The position numbers and the translations under genes are program-made. Below the pieces are notes generated by a model, which saw only the letters and a list, made by a program, of their open reading frames with translations, was not told the origin of the DNA and ran no database searches. A stretch of 48,317 nucleotides of DNA from JAGOUU01 sp964609155 (GTDB lineage Bacteria > Pseudomonadota > Gammaproteobacteria > JAGOUU01). Where the stretch lies: the NCBI GenBank assembly GCA_964609155.1, contig CAZSRF010000013.1, positions 1 through 48,317 on the forward strand, given 5' to 3'. Positions within the stretch are counted from its first letter, which is position 1, and every line of letters starts with the position of its first letter. Positions 1 to 8,389 of the stretch are shown here, piece by piece.

Positions 1-136
1 AACTAATTAATGAGCTAGAAAATTAGGCTTAATGTGGCCTACTGCCTTTTTTAGGATGATAATGAAATATTTTTTTATGTTAATATGAGTAGAATTTATG
101 ATCACCATAGAAAATCCTTCTATTTCGCGCCAGCAA

Positions 137-1486
137 CTAAATTCTAGTACAGCACACTCTTTTTGCAGGAGGAGGAGCGCTACCAGGAGAACCGCTACCA
201 GCTGATGAAGAATGAATTATATCAGGGACGCCTCCATCAGGACTTTGGCTTGCAAAACCTTCTGCTTCACCGCTGAAAAGTCTTGGCCCTTCCTTTCCAA
301 ACTCATTATTGTACGACACATAATCAATCCCAGAAATACGAGAGACACTAGTACTGCCATCATGCCCATGACGAAACCTTATAGTATAGTCTGTAGGCGT
401 CATATGCCGGAAGTTAGTGCGCAAACATTTAATGTGCATCAGACGCGCCATGGTGATGTACCACAATGGATTGTCTGCAGCAGGAGGTGCGATTAAAGAC
501 CTTGTTACCTCAGGTGAAAATCCGTAACTGCCTGTTGTAAGATCTAGAATAGGTTTAAATAGAACATTTATTGCATCAAGCATAACTGGTAACATCGCTA
601 TTGTAGGTATCATTCCTGGAGTCAAACCAAGGGCTGTTTTTGTGGAATCGGGTGTAAGACCTATAATAGGGTAGTACTCTAGAGGAGCATGAGACATAAT
701 ATCAATTTCTGTTCCTCTTACCATATAATCAATTAATGTTAAAAATGGCAAATATGCTGCATTCATTATCGCAGTAAGTTCAGTTTGGGTAACAAGAGAT
801 CTATTTATAAGGCTTTTTAGATTTCTGACGGAATTTGCTTGTATTGCATGCCGATCGCCTACCATAAAATCTGGTTCTAATGTGTCTTCTAATACAGATG
901 GATTAAATAATGATCCATCTAAGTACACTCTTAGGAACGCTTTATCATGATTTGATAGTAAAATAACAATAGTTATATCAGGATATCTTATTCTAAACTC
1001 ATCCAAGAGCATCAAAGTGAAAATATCATTGCTGCCTCTATCTGCAAGCAAATCACCAAATAACCGTACCTTTATACCAGTTACATCCGTGCGTGCTTCT
1101 ACAGCCTGAAATGATTCAGCTAATATCACTCTAAATCTATCTAAGTCACTTCTAGTTAAACTTGCTACTGGTTGTCCGTATATAGTTAAGAGCTCATTAT
1201 ATAATGTTGTGGCTATTTTCACTAAGCCCATTGAATGAATGTACCTAAATAATGCGATTGCATTTCCATGGGTATCTCCAACTGAATATGTGGTAGAAGG
1301 TCTTGGAGTTATATCTCCAGTTGGCAACGCATCAATGCCTGCTACTCGTGTAAACCCTAGCTCCATACCGCTGGAAAGAGGTATACGAGTAGGCGCCACT
1401 GGCGGTAGTGGCAATGGTGGTAATGATGCTGATACAGCAGTTGGTCTTACTAATGGCGCTGGAAAACTTGATAAAGGTGTTGACAT
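137..1486 (-). CDS. PPP-type metallophosphatase, candidate secreted effector
   Basis: A protein of about 449 residues with a calcineurin/PPP-like metallophosphatase core. Seen: GDTHG near residues 70-74, GDLLADRG near 144-151, SNHD near 178-181 (in place of GNHE), a lone His in MSHAP near 266, and a later RHGHDG followed by YNNEFGK, which fit the downstream metal-binding His motifs. The first 60 residues are rich in Pro, Ser and Leu without a signal peptide; the C-terminus is Ser/Gly/Pro-rich and ends in a basic, Cys-containing tail. I chose the ATG at 1486 because AGGGG lies just upstream; the ATG at 1525 has no ribosome site. Legionella WipA/WipB are known host-directed PPP phosphatases, and this protein has that general look, but I cannot show homology. 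It stands alone beside the oxidase assembly genes. Enzyme fold fairly sure, effector role inferred. Confidence 0.7.
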   Translation of the reverse strand: MSTPLSSFPAPLVRPTAVSASLPPLPLPPVAPTRIPLSSGMELGFTRVAGIDALPTGDITPRPSTTYSVGDTHGNAIALFRYIHSMGLVKIATTLYNELLTIYGQPVASLTRSDLDRFRVILAESFQAVEARTDVTGIKVRLFGDLLADRGSNDIFTLMLLDEFRIRYPDITIVILLSNHDKAFLRVYLDGSLFNPSVLEDTLEPDFMVGDRHAIQANSVRNLKSLINRSLVTQTELTAIMNAAYLPFLTLIDYMVRGTEIDIMSHAPLEYYPIIGLTPDSTKTALGLTPGMIPTIAMLPVMLDAINVLFKPILDLTTGSYGFSPEVTRSLIAPPAADNPLWYITMARLMHIKCLRTNFRHMTPTDYTIRFRHGHDGSTSVSRISGIDYVSYNNEFGKEGPRLFSGEAEGFASQSPDGGVPDIIHSSSAGSGSPGSAPPPAKRVCCTRI

Positions 1487-1701
1487 AATCGCCCCTACTA
1501 ACTTAATAATGATACAAGTTATCATACTAGTCAGTAAAAAGCAATGGTTTTTAGTAAACTTAATAAGTTAGTTCTGTTCACATAATGTGTAAATATTAGC
1601 TATCATCTGACATTAAAAAAATAAAGTACTTGTAATACAATAAGTTATATTGAACTCACAACTTACTTTTTAAGTTAGTAACACAAATTAAGGCTCTTAC
1701 A

Positions 1702-1920
1702 TTAAAGAGTATGTAGCTGAATTAACCCAGTTAAAAACCCTACCACAATAATAAAAAAAAGAACCATTGACATAGCAATTCTTTGTTTTAATTTTTTATA
1801 TAATTTTTCTGAATTATCTGTATTATTGACTGAGGCTGGACGCATTAAATATTTCAACCCCATAAATAAGTTATATAGTATAATAACAAAAAAGGTCACA
1901 ATAATGATTTTACCTAACAT
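1702..1920 (-). CDS. DUF2909-like twin-transmembrane protein
   Basis: A 72-residue protein with two hydrophobic segments (about residues 3-21 and 49-69) separated by a short polar, Lys-rich loop. Small twin-transmembrane proteins of the DUF2909 type are typically found on the strand opposite SURF1 in gammaproteobacterial cytochrome oxidase clusters. Here too the gene diverges from the SURF1 gene, with only 41 bases between the two start codons, so they must share a promoter region. The molecular role is not established; location implies a link to oxidase assembly in the inner membrane. The assignment rests on size, topology and neighbourhood. Confidence 0.7.
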   Translation of the reverse strand: MLGKIIIVTFFVIILYNLFMGLKYLMRPASVNNTDNSEKLYKKLKQRIAMSMVLFFIIVVGFLTGLIQLHTL

Positions 1921-1961
1921 GTATTCAAAGCCCTATTTTAATAATTAATAAATATTGATAA

Positions 1962-2723
1962 ATGATTAAAATTTGTAATATTACTATTCCTAGATTTCTA
2001 ATAGCCTTAGGATTACTCACTTTAAGTTTTATTTACCTCTTCGTCAAGCTGGCTATATGGCAGCTTGATCGCCTCGAAGAAAAAAAATTAATTTTGCAAA
2101 AAATCAATGAAAATAAACATGTTGCAGAAATTCTTAGCACTCAACAGCTTGACAGACTACCGGAATACTCTAGGGTTTTAATTAATGGCTACTTTGATTA
2201 TAAACACCCTATATTTCTAAGCAGTCAATTTTATAATCACAGACCTGGATACCACGTTGTTCTCCCCTTTATTCTTGCCCATAATACGACCCAACAAAAT
2301 AGTGAATATGCAATTTCTAAACAGATCATTTTAGTAAACTGTGGATGGTTAGAAAATCCCAATAGCTACAAAAGCGCTCTTGATTCTAAAAATAAAAAAG
2401 TTATCAAAGTAATAGGAATAGTTAAAAAATCTAATACAGATCAATACATCATGGGTAACAACTTATCTATTGTCGACCATAATGTCCATATTCAAAAAAT
2501 TAACACCTCTGAACCTGAACTTATTACACTCTATACTAATAATTATAATATTGCCTCTAACTATTTAAGATTAATTAGCCCTAATCAAGGGTATATAACC
2601 AACTGGACATGGACAAACATTTCACCTCAAAAACATTTTGCCTATGCAATTCAATGGCTTTTACTAGCATTTACAACGGTTTTGCTATATAGTTGCCTTT
2701 GTTATAAAACTATTAGACCATAA
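1962..2723 (+). CDS. SURF1 family cytochrome oxidase assembly protein
   Basis: A 253-residue inner-membrane protein of the SURF1/Shy1 family, which helps insert haem a into subunit I of aa3-type cytochrome c oxidase. Seen: an N-terminal membrane segment ending in AIWQLDRLEEKK (family pattern WQLxRxxxK), the middle motif RVLINGYFD, RPGYHVVLPF, the LVNCGWL strand typical of the family, and a C-terminal membrane segment near residues 226-248. This two-TM topology with a periplasmic domain and this length are normal for the family. It is the first gene of a same-strand assembly run (SURF1, SCO-like, COX15, CyoE, SCO1). The oxidase structural genes are not in the window. Confidence 0.92.
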   Translation: MIKICNITIPRFLIALGLLTLSFIYLFVKLAIWQLDRLEEKKLILQKINENKHVAEILSTQQLDRLPEYSRVLINGYFDYKHPIFLSSQFYNHRPGYHVVLPFILAHNTTQQNSEYAISKQIILVNCGWLENPNSYKSALDSKNKKVIKVIGIVKKSNTDQYIMGNNLSIVDHNVHIQKINTSEPELITLYTNNYNIASNYLRLISPNQGYITNWTWTNISPQKHFAYAIQWLLLAFTTVLLYSCLCYKTIRP

Positions 2724-2742
2724 ATAATTACATAAATAACTA

Positions 2743-3360
2743 ATGTCCTGCTGTACTAAAAAAACTAAAGACTTATTAAAAATTTTATGCATTGTTTCTA
2801 TATTCGTAATCCCTATTATCTTATCCTATCTTTATTATTTTTTTGGGCATCCAAGGGGCGGCATAACCAATCATGGCGAATTGATAACGGGAGTGCATAC
2901 TGTTTCTGATTTAGATTTAAAAACAGATCTGACCGCTGTTAAACCAAACAGCCATACTCAATTAAGTTCTGATCCATACAGTAAATTAAAATGGCAAATA
3001 TTATTTCAAGCTCCCGATACTTGCGATCTCGAGTGCGAAAAGACCCTTTATAAATTACAACAGGTTCATATAGCTCTGGGCAGAAATATTCATAGATTTC
3101 AAAGAACCATTATACATCAAAACATTAATGATAGCTGGTATAGCTTATATAACAAATATCCCCATATGGCTGCCGTGTTTACTAAAAACGCTAACAATAA
3201 TACTGATGCTAATAGAGCTCATATACTAGAACAAAATAAGGTTTATCTAGCAGATCCCCTGGGTAATATTATTTTAAGTTATGATTTAAAAAGTAATAAT
3301 TTTGATACAAAATTATTTAAAGATACAAAAAAATTAATAAATTTATCGAAAATTGGTTAA
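2743..3360 (+). CDS. Membrane-anchored SCO-like protein of the cytochrome oxidase cluster
   Basis: A 205-residue protein with one N-terminal membrane anchor (about residues 11-34) and a periplasmic domain. The domain contains CDLEC, a CxxxC pair like the copper site of SCO proteins and followed by a helix, and ends in a strand-turn resembling the SCO/thioredoxin fold (YLADPLGNIILSYD). I do not see a clear counterpart of the SCO copper-binding His. Similar poorly characterised proteins occur between SURF1 and COX15 in Pseudomonas-type clusters. It lies 19 bases after SURF1 and ends directly before COX15. Likely role: thiol or copper handling during oxidase assembly. Function inferred from position and motif. 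Confidence 0.65.
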   Translation: MSCCTKKTKDLLKILCIVSIFVIPIILSYLYYFFGHPRGGITNHGELITGVHTVSDLDLKTDLTAVKPNSHTQLSSDPYSKLKWQILFQAPDTCDLECEKTLYKLQQVHIALGRNIHRFQRTIIHQNINDSWYSLYNKYPHMAAVFTKNANNNTDANRAHILEQNKVYLADPLGNIILSYDLKSNNFDTKLFKDTKKLINLSKIG

Positions 3361-3367
3361 GTTACTC

Positions 3368-4426
3368 ATGGTAAATTACAATACGTTCAAAATAAAAAAT
3401 AATACTTACCAACCGAAAACTCAAAGGCTACTAATACGAATATTATGCTTTGCTATAATATGCGCATTTATTGTTATAGTTCTAGGTGCTTATACTAGAT
3501 TAACCAATGCTGGTTTAGGCTGTCCAGATTGGCCTGGTTGTTATGGACAGTTAATAATTAGAAATCAACATGCTATTCTTAACACAGATCCCAACTCAAA
3601 TATAACAAAAGCATGGACAGAGATGATCCATCGTTATATTGCTGGTTGTTTAGGGATGCTGATTGCATTCACTGTAGCCATTATTTTTTGTAATAATATA
3701 AAAAGCAAAAAATATAATATCAAATTTTATATCTTACCTATTTTATTAATCAGCACTGTTGTATTCCAAGTTCTTCTAGGGATGTGGACTGTAACCATGA
3801 AATTGCTACCTACTGTCGTGATGGGACATTTACTTGGTGGCTTTTGCACTATATCTTTATTATTATTAATTTTATTAAGCAATTTAAATATGCAAAATAA
3901 AATTAAATTTACCCTAGCTGTAAAGTTTTTTGCAGGCTTAACTTTACTAGCACTAATTTTACAGATCATTCTGGGCGGATGGACCAGCTCTAATTACGCG
4001 GCTATACCATGTATAGACTTCCCCACTTGCAATGGTCACTTATTACCAGAAAACAATACATTGCAAGCTATGAATCCATTTTATTTAACTAGTAATGACT
4101 TCTTAATAACAAACTACGAAGGTGGTATTTTAAATAATAGCATGCGTGTGACTATTCAATTATTTCATCGTTGGGGAGCTTTGTTTTTCTCGGTGCTATC
4201 ATTAGTTACAATTGTATCGCTAAAGGCTTATAAAAATACTTACTATAAAAGCTTTTCTAATTGGCTTTTCTTTCTCCTAATACTGCAGATTAGCTTAGGT
4301 ATTATTAATGTAAAATTAGCCTTGCCCTTATATAATGCCGTACTTCATAATGTTATAGCCTGTTTACTGCTTTTAAGCTATATCACATTGAATTATAAAA
4401 TAAATCGTAAACCATCTTTTGATTAA
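3368..4426 (+). CDS. ctaA: Haem A synthase, COX15/CtaA family
   Basis: A multi-pass inner-membrane enzyme of about 352 residues that oxidises the C8 methyl of haem O to give haem A. Seen: GAYTRLTNAGLGCPDWPGC with the conserved Cys loop, then the haem-ligand histidines in EMIHRYIAG and VMGHLLGG, a duplicated half with GGWTSSNYAAIPC...CNG, and QLFHRWGALFF and VLHNVIAC. About eight membrane segments are visible. The frame can also start at a TTG (3353) overlapping the previous gene by eight bases; the ATG at 3368 looks more likely. It acts directly after CyoE, whose gene follows 21 bases downstream. Confidence 0.93.
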   Translation: MVNYNTFKIKNNTYQPKTQRLLIRILCFAIICAFIVIVLGAYTRLTNAGLGCPDWPGCYGQLIIRNQHAILNTDPNSNITKAWTEMIHRYIAGCLGMLIAFTVAIIFCNNIKSKKYNIKFYILPILLISTVVFQVLLGMWTVTMKLLPTVVMGHLLGGFCTISLLLLILLSNLNMQNKIKFTLAVKFFAGLTLLALILQIILGGWTSSNYAAIPCIDFPTCNGHLLPENNTLQAMNPFYLTSNDFLITNYEGGILNNSMRVTIQLFHRWGALFFSVLSLVTIVSLKAYKNTYYKSFSNWLFFLLILQISLGIINVKLALPLYNAVLHNVIACLLLLSYITLNYKINRKPSFD

Positions 4427-4447
4427 CTTACAAATTAAGCTATTAAA

Positions 4448-5338
4448 ATGTCAATCAAAACTACTGCATCCTGGAAAGATTACGCAACCCTAACCAAACC
4501 AAGGGTCGTACTACTTATGTTACTTACTGCACTTATTGGTATGCAGTTAGCATGCGATCATTTTATTCCATTCACTACGTTAGTTCTTGCTAATATAGGT
4601 ATTGCCTTAGCGTCTGCTTCTGCTGCTGTGATCAATCAATGTGTTGATCGCCATATTGATGCTAAAATGCAAAGAACTCAACATAGACCACTGGTCTCAG
4701 GTAATATAAATATAACTCAAGCTTTAATATTTGCATTGATACTGGGTGTTACAGGCTTAAGTTTACTCTATTTTTTTATTAATACTATTACTGCCTGGTT
4801 AACTCTTGTGACACTAATTGGATATGCAGTTTTTTATACTATGTTTTTAAAAAAAGCTACACCACAAAACATAGTAATAGGTGGAGCGGCGGGAGCAGCT
4901 CCACCAATGCTAGGTTGGATAGCTGTGACTGGCCAGTTAGATCCTCAAGCTTTATTATTAATGTTAATTATATATGTTTGGACCCCACCTCATTTTTGGG
5001 CATTAGCTATCCATCGCATAGAAGACTATAAAAAAGCAAATATCCCCATGTTACCTGTAACTCATGGTATAAATTATACAAAGCTAAATATTGTTTTATA
5101 TAGCATTTTATTATTTATAGTATGTCTGCTACCATATTTGATCCAGATGAGCGGATTAATTTATTTAATCATAGCATGTATACTTAACATCATTATGATC
5201 TACTATAGCTATAAGCTTTATCAAGATAATAATCCTAAATCTCCCTGGGCTATGAGAACTTTTAACTATAGTATTGTATTTCTTATGATACTATTTTTAG
5301 CTTTATTAGTTGATCATTGGTGGCTAATACTGATTTAA
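4448..5338 (+). CDS. cyoE: Protohaem IX farnesyltransferase (haem O synthase)
   Basis: A 296-residue polytopic UbiA-superfamily prenyltransferase that joins farnesyl diphosphate to haem B to make haem O. Seen: NQCVDRHIDAKMQRTQHRPL, the first Asp-rich prenyl-diphosphate site (NxxxDxxxD), the loop YTMFLKKATPQNIVIGGAAG, and the second conserved loop TPPHFWALAIHRIEDYKKAN followed by MLPVTHG. Nine or so membrane helices fit the family. It sits between ctaA and the SCO1 gene, so its product feeds haem O to CtaA. ctaB is the equivalent name in aa3 oxidase clusters. Confidence 0.95.
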   Translation: MSIKTTASWKDYATLTKPRVVLLMLLTALIGMQLACDHFIPFTTLVLANIGIALASASAAVINQCVDRHIDAKMQRTQHRPLVSGNINITQALIFALILGVTGLSLLYFFINTITAWLTLVTLIGYAVFYTMFLKKATPQNIVIGGAAGAAPPMLGWIAVTGQLDPQALLLMLIIYVWTPPHFWALAIHRIEDYKKANIPMLPVTHGINYTKLNIVLYSILLFIVCLLPYLIQMSGLIYLIIACILNIIMIYYSYKLYQDNNPKSPWAMRTFNYSIVFLMILFLALLVDHWWLILI

Positions 5339-5368
5339 TATAATTTAAATAATAGACTGAGTTACTAC

Positions 5369-6001
5369 ATGAAAAAAGGTTTTTACACTGTTTTGTTTAT
5401 TGCGCTAATGGCAACTTTTTGTAACTACATTTACCTAAATTACTCAAAATGGCATAAAAAAATACAGCCTGTTAACATAAGTGGTACTGTTTTTCCTAAA
5501 GCACAAAATATTCCTGCATTCTCTCTCAAGGATAGCAACTCTAATAATTTCGATGATACTCAGCTATTATCGAAATGGTCTATTTTATTTTTTGGCTTTA
5601 CCCGATGCCCTGACATATGCCCCACTACATTAACTACTTTAAATAAAATGTCTTTAAAACTTGATGAACTGCCCAAGAAAAAACGTCCACAAGTAATATT
5701 TATATCTATAGACTCTGAGCATGATGCAGCCGATACTGCTGATAAATACGCGAAAAACTTTAATAAACACTTTATTGGCTTAGCTGGTAGCAAAACTCAA
5801 ATTGAAAGTTTATCTAAGGCTTTGGGTGTTGTTGCAAAAAAAATTACTATAGGACAAAATAATGCTGACTACATTTTTGATCACAGCAGTACATTATACA
5901 TCATCAACCCAAAGGGCCAAGTACAAGCTATATTTACAGCCCCTCACGATGCAGATGTGTTAGCAAAAGATTATAGATCCATCTTAAATAAATACTCATA
6001 A
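5369..6001 (+). CDS. SCO1/SenC family copper chaperone
   Basis: A 210-residue membrane-anchored thioredoxin-fold protein that delivers copper to the Cu(A) centre of cytochrome oxidase subunit II. Seen: an N-terminal membrane anchor (about residues 5-23), FFGFTRCPDICPTTL with the copper-binding CxxxC, FISIDSEHD, and the distal His in DHSSTLYIINPKG. All metal ligands are intact. It starts 30 bases after cyoE and ends the assembly run. It is the canonical SCO protein; the gene at 2743 is a more divergent relative. Confidence 0.93.
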   Translation: MKKGFYTVLFIALMATFCNYIYLNYSKWHKKIQPVNISGTVFPKAQNIPAFSLKDSNSNNFDDTQLLSKWSILFFGFTRCPDICPTTLTTLNKMSLKLDELPKKKRPQVIFISIDSEHDAADTADKYAKNFNKHFIGLAGSKTQIESLSKALGVVAKKITIGQNNADYIFDHSSTLYIINPKGQVQAIFTAPHDADVLAKDYRSILNKYS

Positions 6002-6035
6002 CTACTTGTAAATATTAATTAACAAATTGAACAAT

Positions 6036-6824
6036 ATGGACATTACTCAAAATATAGTCTTATCAATCGTACAAGGGGTAACTGAGTTTTTACCCGTTTC
6101 TAGCTCTGCTCATTTGGTATTGATTTCAAAATTATTTCAATGGCCTAAGCAAGGAATCGATTTCGATATTATTTTGCACTTAGGCACATTAGTTGCCGTT
6201 TTACTCTATTTTAGACATATTTTGCTAAAATTATGCAATCCATTTTATAAGTTAACTTTAAAGCTTATAATAGCCACATTACCAGTATGTATAGTAGGCT
6301 TGTTGTTAAAAGATTTTATTGATTACTATTTAAGATCTGACAGTCTTGTCACGCTTGTAATAGCAACAAGTACTATTATTTTTGGCTTATTTTTAGGTTT
6401 TGGGCAATATAAAGAACGCAATAAAATACAACACTTTGATAATATTAGCTATCGTCAGAGTTTTATTATTGGTATGGCTCAATGCTTAGCCCTGATACCA
6501 GGAGCCTCCCGCCTAGGAGTGACCATAACAGCAGGACTACTTTTAGGCTTAAATCGAAAACTTGCAGCTGAATTTTCTTTTTTGTTGTCTATTCCAGTTA
6601 TAGGCTTGTCTGGCGCAAAAGTCAGTTACGAATTAATAAAAAACCCCAACTTAATGACCGCCGGGTTAGTTAATTATATTACAGGCTTTGTCATCTCTGC
6701 TATTGTAGCTATTTTAAGCATAAACTTATTCTTAAAATTATTAAATAAAGTTGGGGTTATGCCTTTTGTGATATACAGAATTATTTTAGGGTGTATATTA
6801 ATTATTATGGCATCTACTATCTAG
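6036..6824 (+). CDS. uppP: Undecaprenyl-diphosphate phosphatase UppP/BacA
   Basis: An integral membrane phosphatase of about 262 residues that recycles undecaprenyl diphosphate to the monophosphate carrier used for peptidoglycan and surface glycans. Seen: GVTEFLPVSSSAHL, carrying the (E/Q)xxxE-type and PVSSSAH catalytic motif, and PGASRLGVTITAGLLLGLNR, with the PGxSRSG-type second motif. Several further hydrophobic helices give the expected topology. The ATG at 6036 is preferred over an in-frame TTG at 6027. Its stop shares the four bases CTAG with the stop of the convergent mpl gene. Confidence 0.94.
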   Translation: MDITQNIVLSIVQGVTEFLPVSSSAHLVLISKLFQWPKQGIDFDIILHLGTLVAVLLYFRHILLKLCNPFYKLTLKLIIATLPVCIVGLLLKDFIDYYLRSDSLVTLVIATSTIIFGLFLGFGQYKERNKIQHFDNISYRQSFIIGMAQCLALIPGASRLGVTITAGLLLGLNRKLAAEFSFLLSIPVIGLSGAKVSYELIKNPNLMTAGLVNYITGFVISAIVAILSINLFLKLLNKVGVMPFVIYRIILGCILIIMASTI

Positions 6825-8308
6825 CAATCTGTCGTTTGCAAATTTGCAGCTAGATTGTCAATCAACACATTAATATTGCTATTAAAAGCACTTTTTGTCA
6901 TAAATACAATAACATCACCATTTAATGTGTTCCTGCTTAAATTCATTATTAATTCCTGACTGCTTTTATACAAAAACCCTTGCTTATTACATGCCATGTA
7001 TTGTTTCAACAGTTCTTCACAATCCCAACCCATTCCAGTATCTTGATAACAATAAACTATGTCAGCAACATTCAAAGCATCTAAAAAATCTCTATCACTA
7101 TGGACCTTCGTTCTCATGCTATAAGATGAGAAATCTAGTATAACTACTAATCTAGTATGTTTATTTATAACAATATTGCTAGAATTATTATCAAAATAAG
7201 ATTTTTTCAACCCCATTAGAGTAGTCTTAATCGCTGTGGGATGATGAGCAAAATCATCAAAAATTAAAGTATTTTGAACCTGCCCTTTTTTTTCTAACCT
7301 TCTAGCTACTCCTTTGAATTGACATAAAGCTGCAATAGCATCAGGTATAGAAATCCCAATACTATTAGCAGCTAGAATAGCTGCTAATGAGTTATTGACA
7401 TTATGCTCACCCAGTAAATTATAATCTACTGTGCCCTGAAATTGATCAGCATAATAACAATCAAATATACTGCCATCGGTTTTTTTTAACTTTGCCCAAA
7501 GCTGAGCTTTTTTAGAAAAATCGCCCTCAGATAATGTAAAATACTGAACATTTAAATCAACTTTATTTCCAACACCATATTTATAGATATTCTCAACCTC
7601 AGAAGTAAGTTTATTTTCTAAGGCTTTAGAACTTACAACACAACCATTTCCTTTCGGCACTGTTCGCAATAAATAACCAAACTGCTGCTCTATAGCTGAT
7701 ATACTGGAATAAATATCTGCATGATCGAATTCGATATTATTAATTATTAAAGTACTAGGAAAATAATGCAGAAATTTAGGTCGTTTATCATAAAAAGCCG
7801 TATCATATTCATCAGCTTCTATAACGAAATATTTACTAGTCGATGCTCTTGCAGAACTATTAAAATTATTAGCCAATCCTCCGATTAAAAAACCTGGATT
7901 TAATTGATTGTATTCAAGAATCCAAGCCAACATACTAGAAGTTGTCGTCTTTCCATGCGTACCACTGACAGCTAAAACCCATTTTTTTTTCAGAACGTTT
8001 TCAAATAGCCATTGTGGACCTGAACAAAAATTTATTTTATTGTCTAATATATATTCAACACATGGATTACCTCGTGACACCGCATTGCCTATAATGACAC
8101 AATCTGCTTTATCTATATATTCTCTATTATTTGCATTATCATAACCTGGTAAGCACTCAATATTTTCAGCTAATAAAATATCACTCATTGGCGGATAGAT
8201 TTTATGATCTGTACCAGTTACTTTACAACCAAGCTGTTTAGCTACAATAGCTAATCCAGTCATAAAAGTTCCGGCTACGCCTAATATATGGACATGATGT
8301 TGAGTCAT
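6821..8308 (-). CDS. mpl: UDP-N-acetylmuramate:tripeptide ligase Mpl
   Basis: A 495-residue Mur-ligase family enzyme that rejoins recycled L-Ala-gamma-D-Glu-meso-DAP tripeptide to UDP-MurNAc. Seen: the N-terminal nucleotide-binding start HILGVAGTFMTGLAIVAKQLG, where AGTFM distinguishes Mpl from MurC, the ATP loop SGTHGKTTTSSMLAW, EADEYDTAFYDKRPKF, NIEFDHADIY, and the third-domain DDFAHHPTAIKTTL. It is somewhat longer than the roughly 457-residue E. coli protein, through inserts in the last domain. An AGAGA purine stretch lies before the ATG. It is convergent with uppP and divergent from the TolC-like gene. With UppP it forms a small cell-wall recycling neighbourhood. Confidence 0.94.
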   Translation of the reverse strand: MTQHHVHILGVAGTFMTGLAIVAKQLGCKVTGTDHKIYPPMSDILLAENIECLPGYDNANNREYIDKADCVIIGNAVSRGNPCVEYILDNKINFCSGPQWLFENVLKKKWVLAVSGTHGKTTTSSMLAWILEYNQLNPGFLIGGLANNFNSSARASTSKYFVIEADEYDTAFYDKRPKFLHYFPSTLIINNIEFDHADIYSSISAIEQQFGYLLRTVPKGNGCVVSSKALENKLTSEVENIYKYGVGNKVDLNVQYFTLSEGDFSKKAQLWAKLKKTDGSIFDCYYADQFQGTVDYNLLGEHNVNNSLAAILAANSIGISIPDAIAALCQFKGVARRLEKKGQVQNTLIFDDFAHHPTAIKTTLMGLKKSYFDNNSSNIVINKHTRLVVILDFSSYSMRTKVHSDRDFLDALNVADIVYCYQDTGMGWDCEELLKQYMACNKQGFLYKSSQELIMNLSRNTLNGDVIVFMTKSAFNSNINVLIDNLAANLQTTDC

Positions 8309-8389
8309 TATTTATCTCTCTTATATTTATAGAAAATATGCAACATTTTTATAATACTATGTTAAAATTTCATTGTCTGGAGGTGCAAA

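Noticed and set aside
1..136. Possible gene end or terminator at the left edge
   Set aside because: Only weak short stems (for example ATAGAA 107-112 / TTCTAT 118-123) and no convincing coding frame; nothing supportable.
212..496. Plus-strand open frame inside the phosphatase gene
   Set aside because: It is antisense to a gene with clear catalytic motifs, and its own product has no recognisable feature.
1590..1701. Small stems (AACTTA/TAAGTT, CTCTT/AAGAG) between the phosphatase and DUF2909 genes
   Set aside because: Five- to six-base stems in AT-rich DNA are expected by chance and have no T-run.
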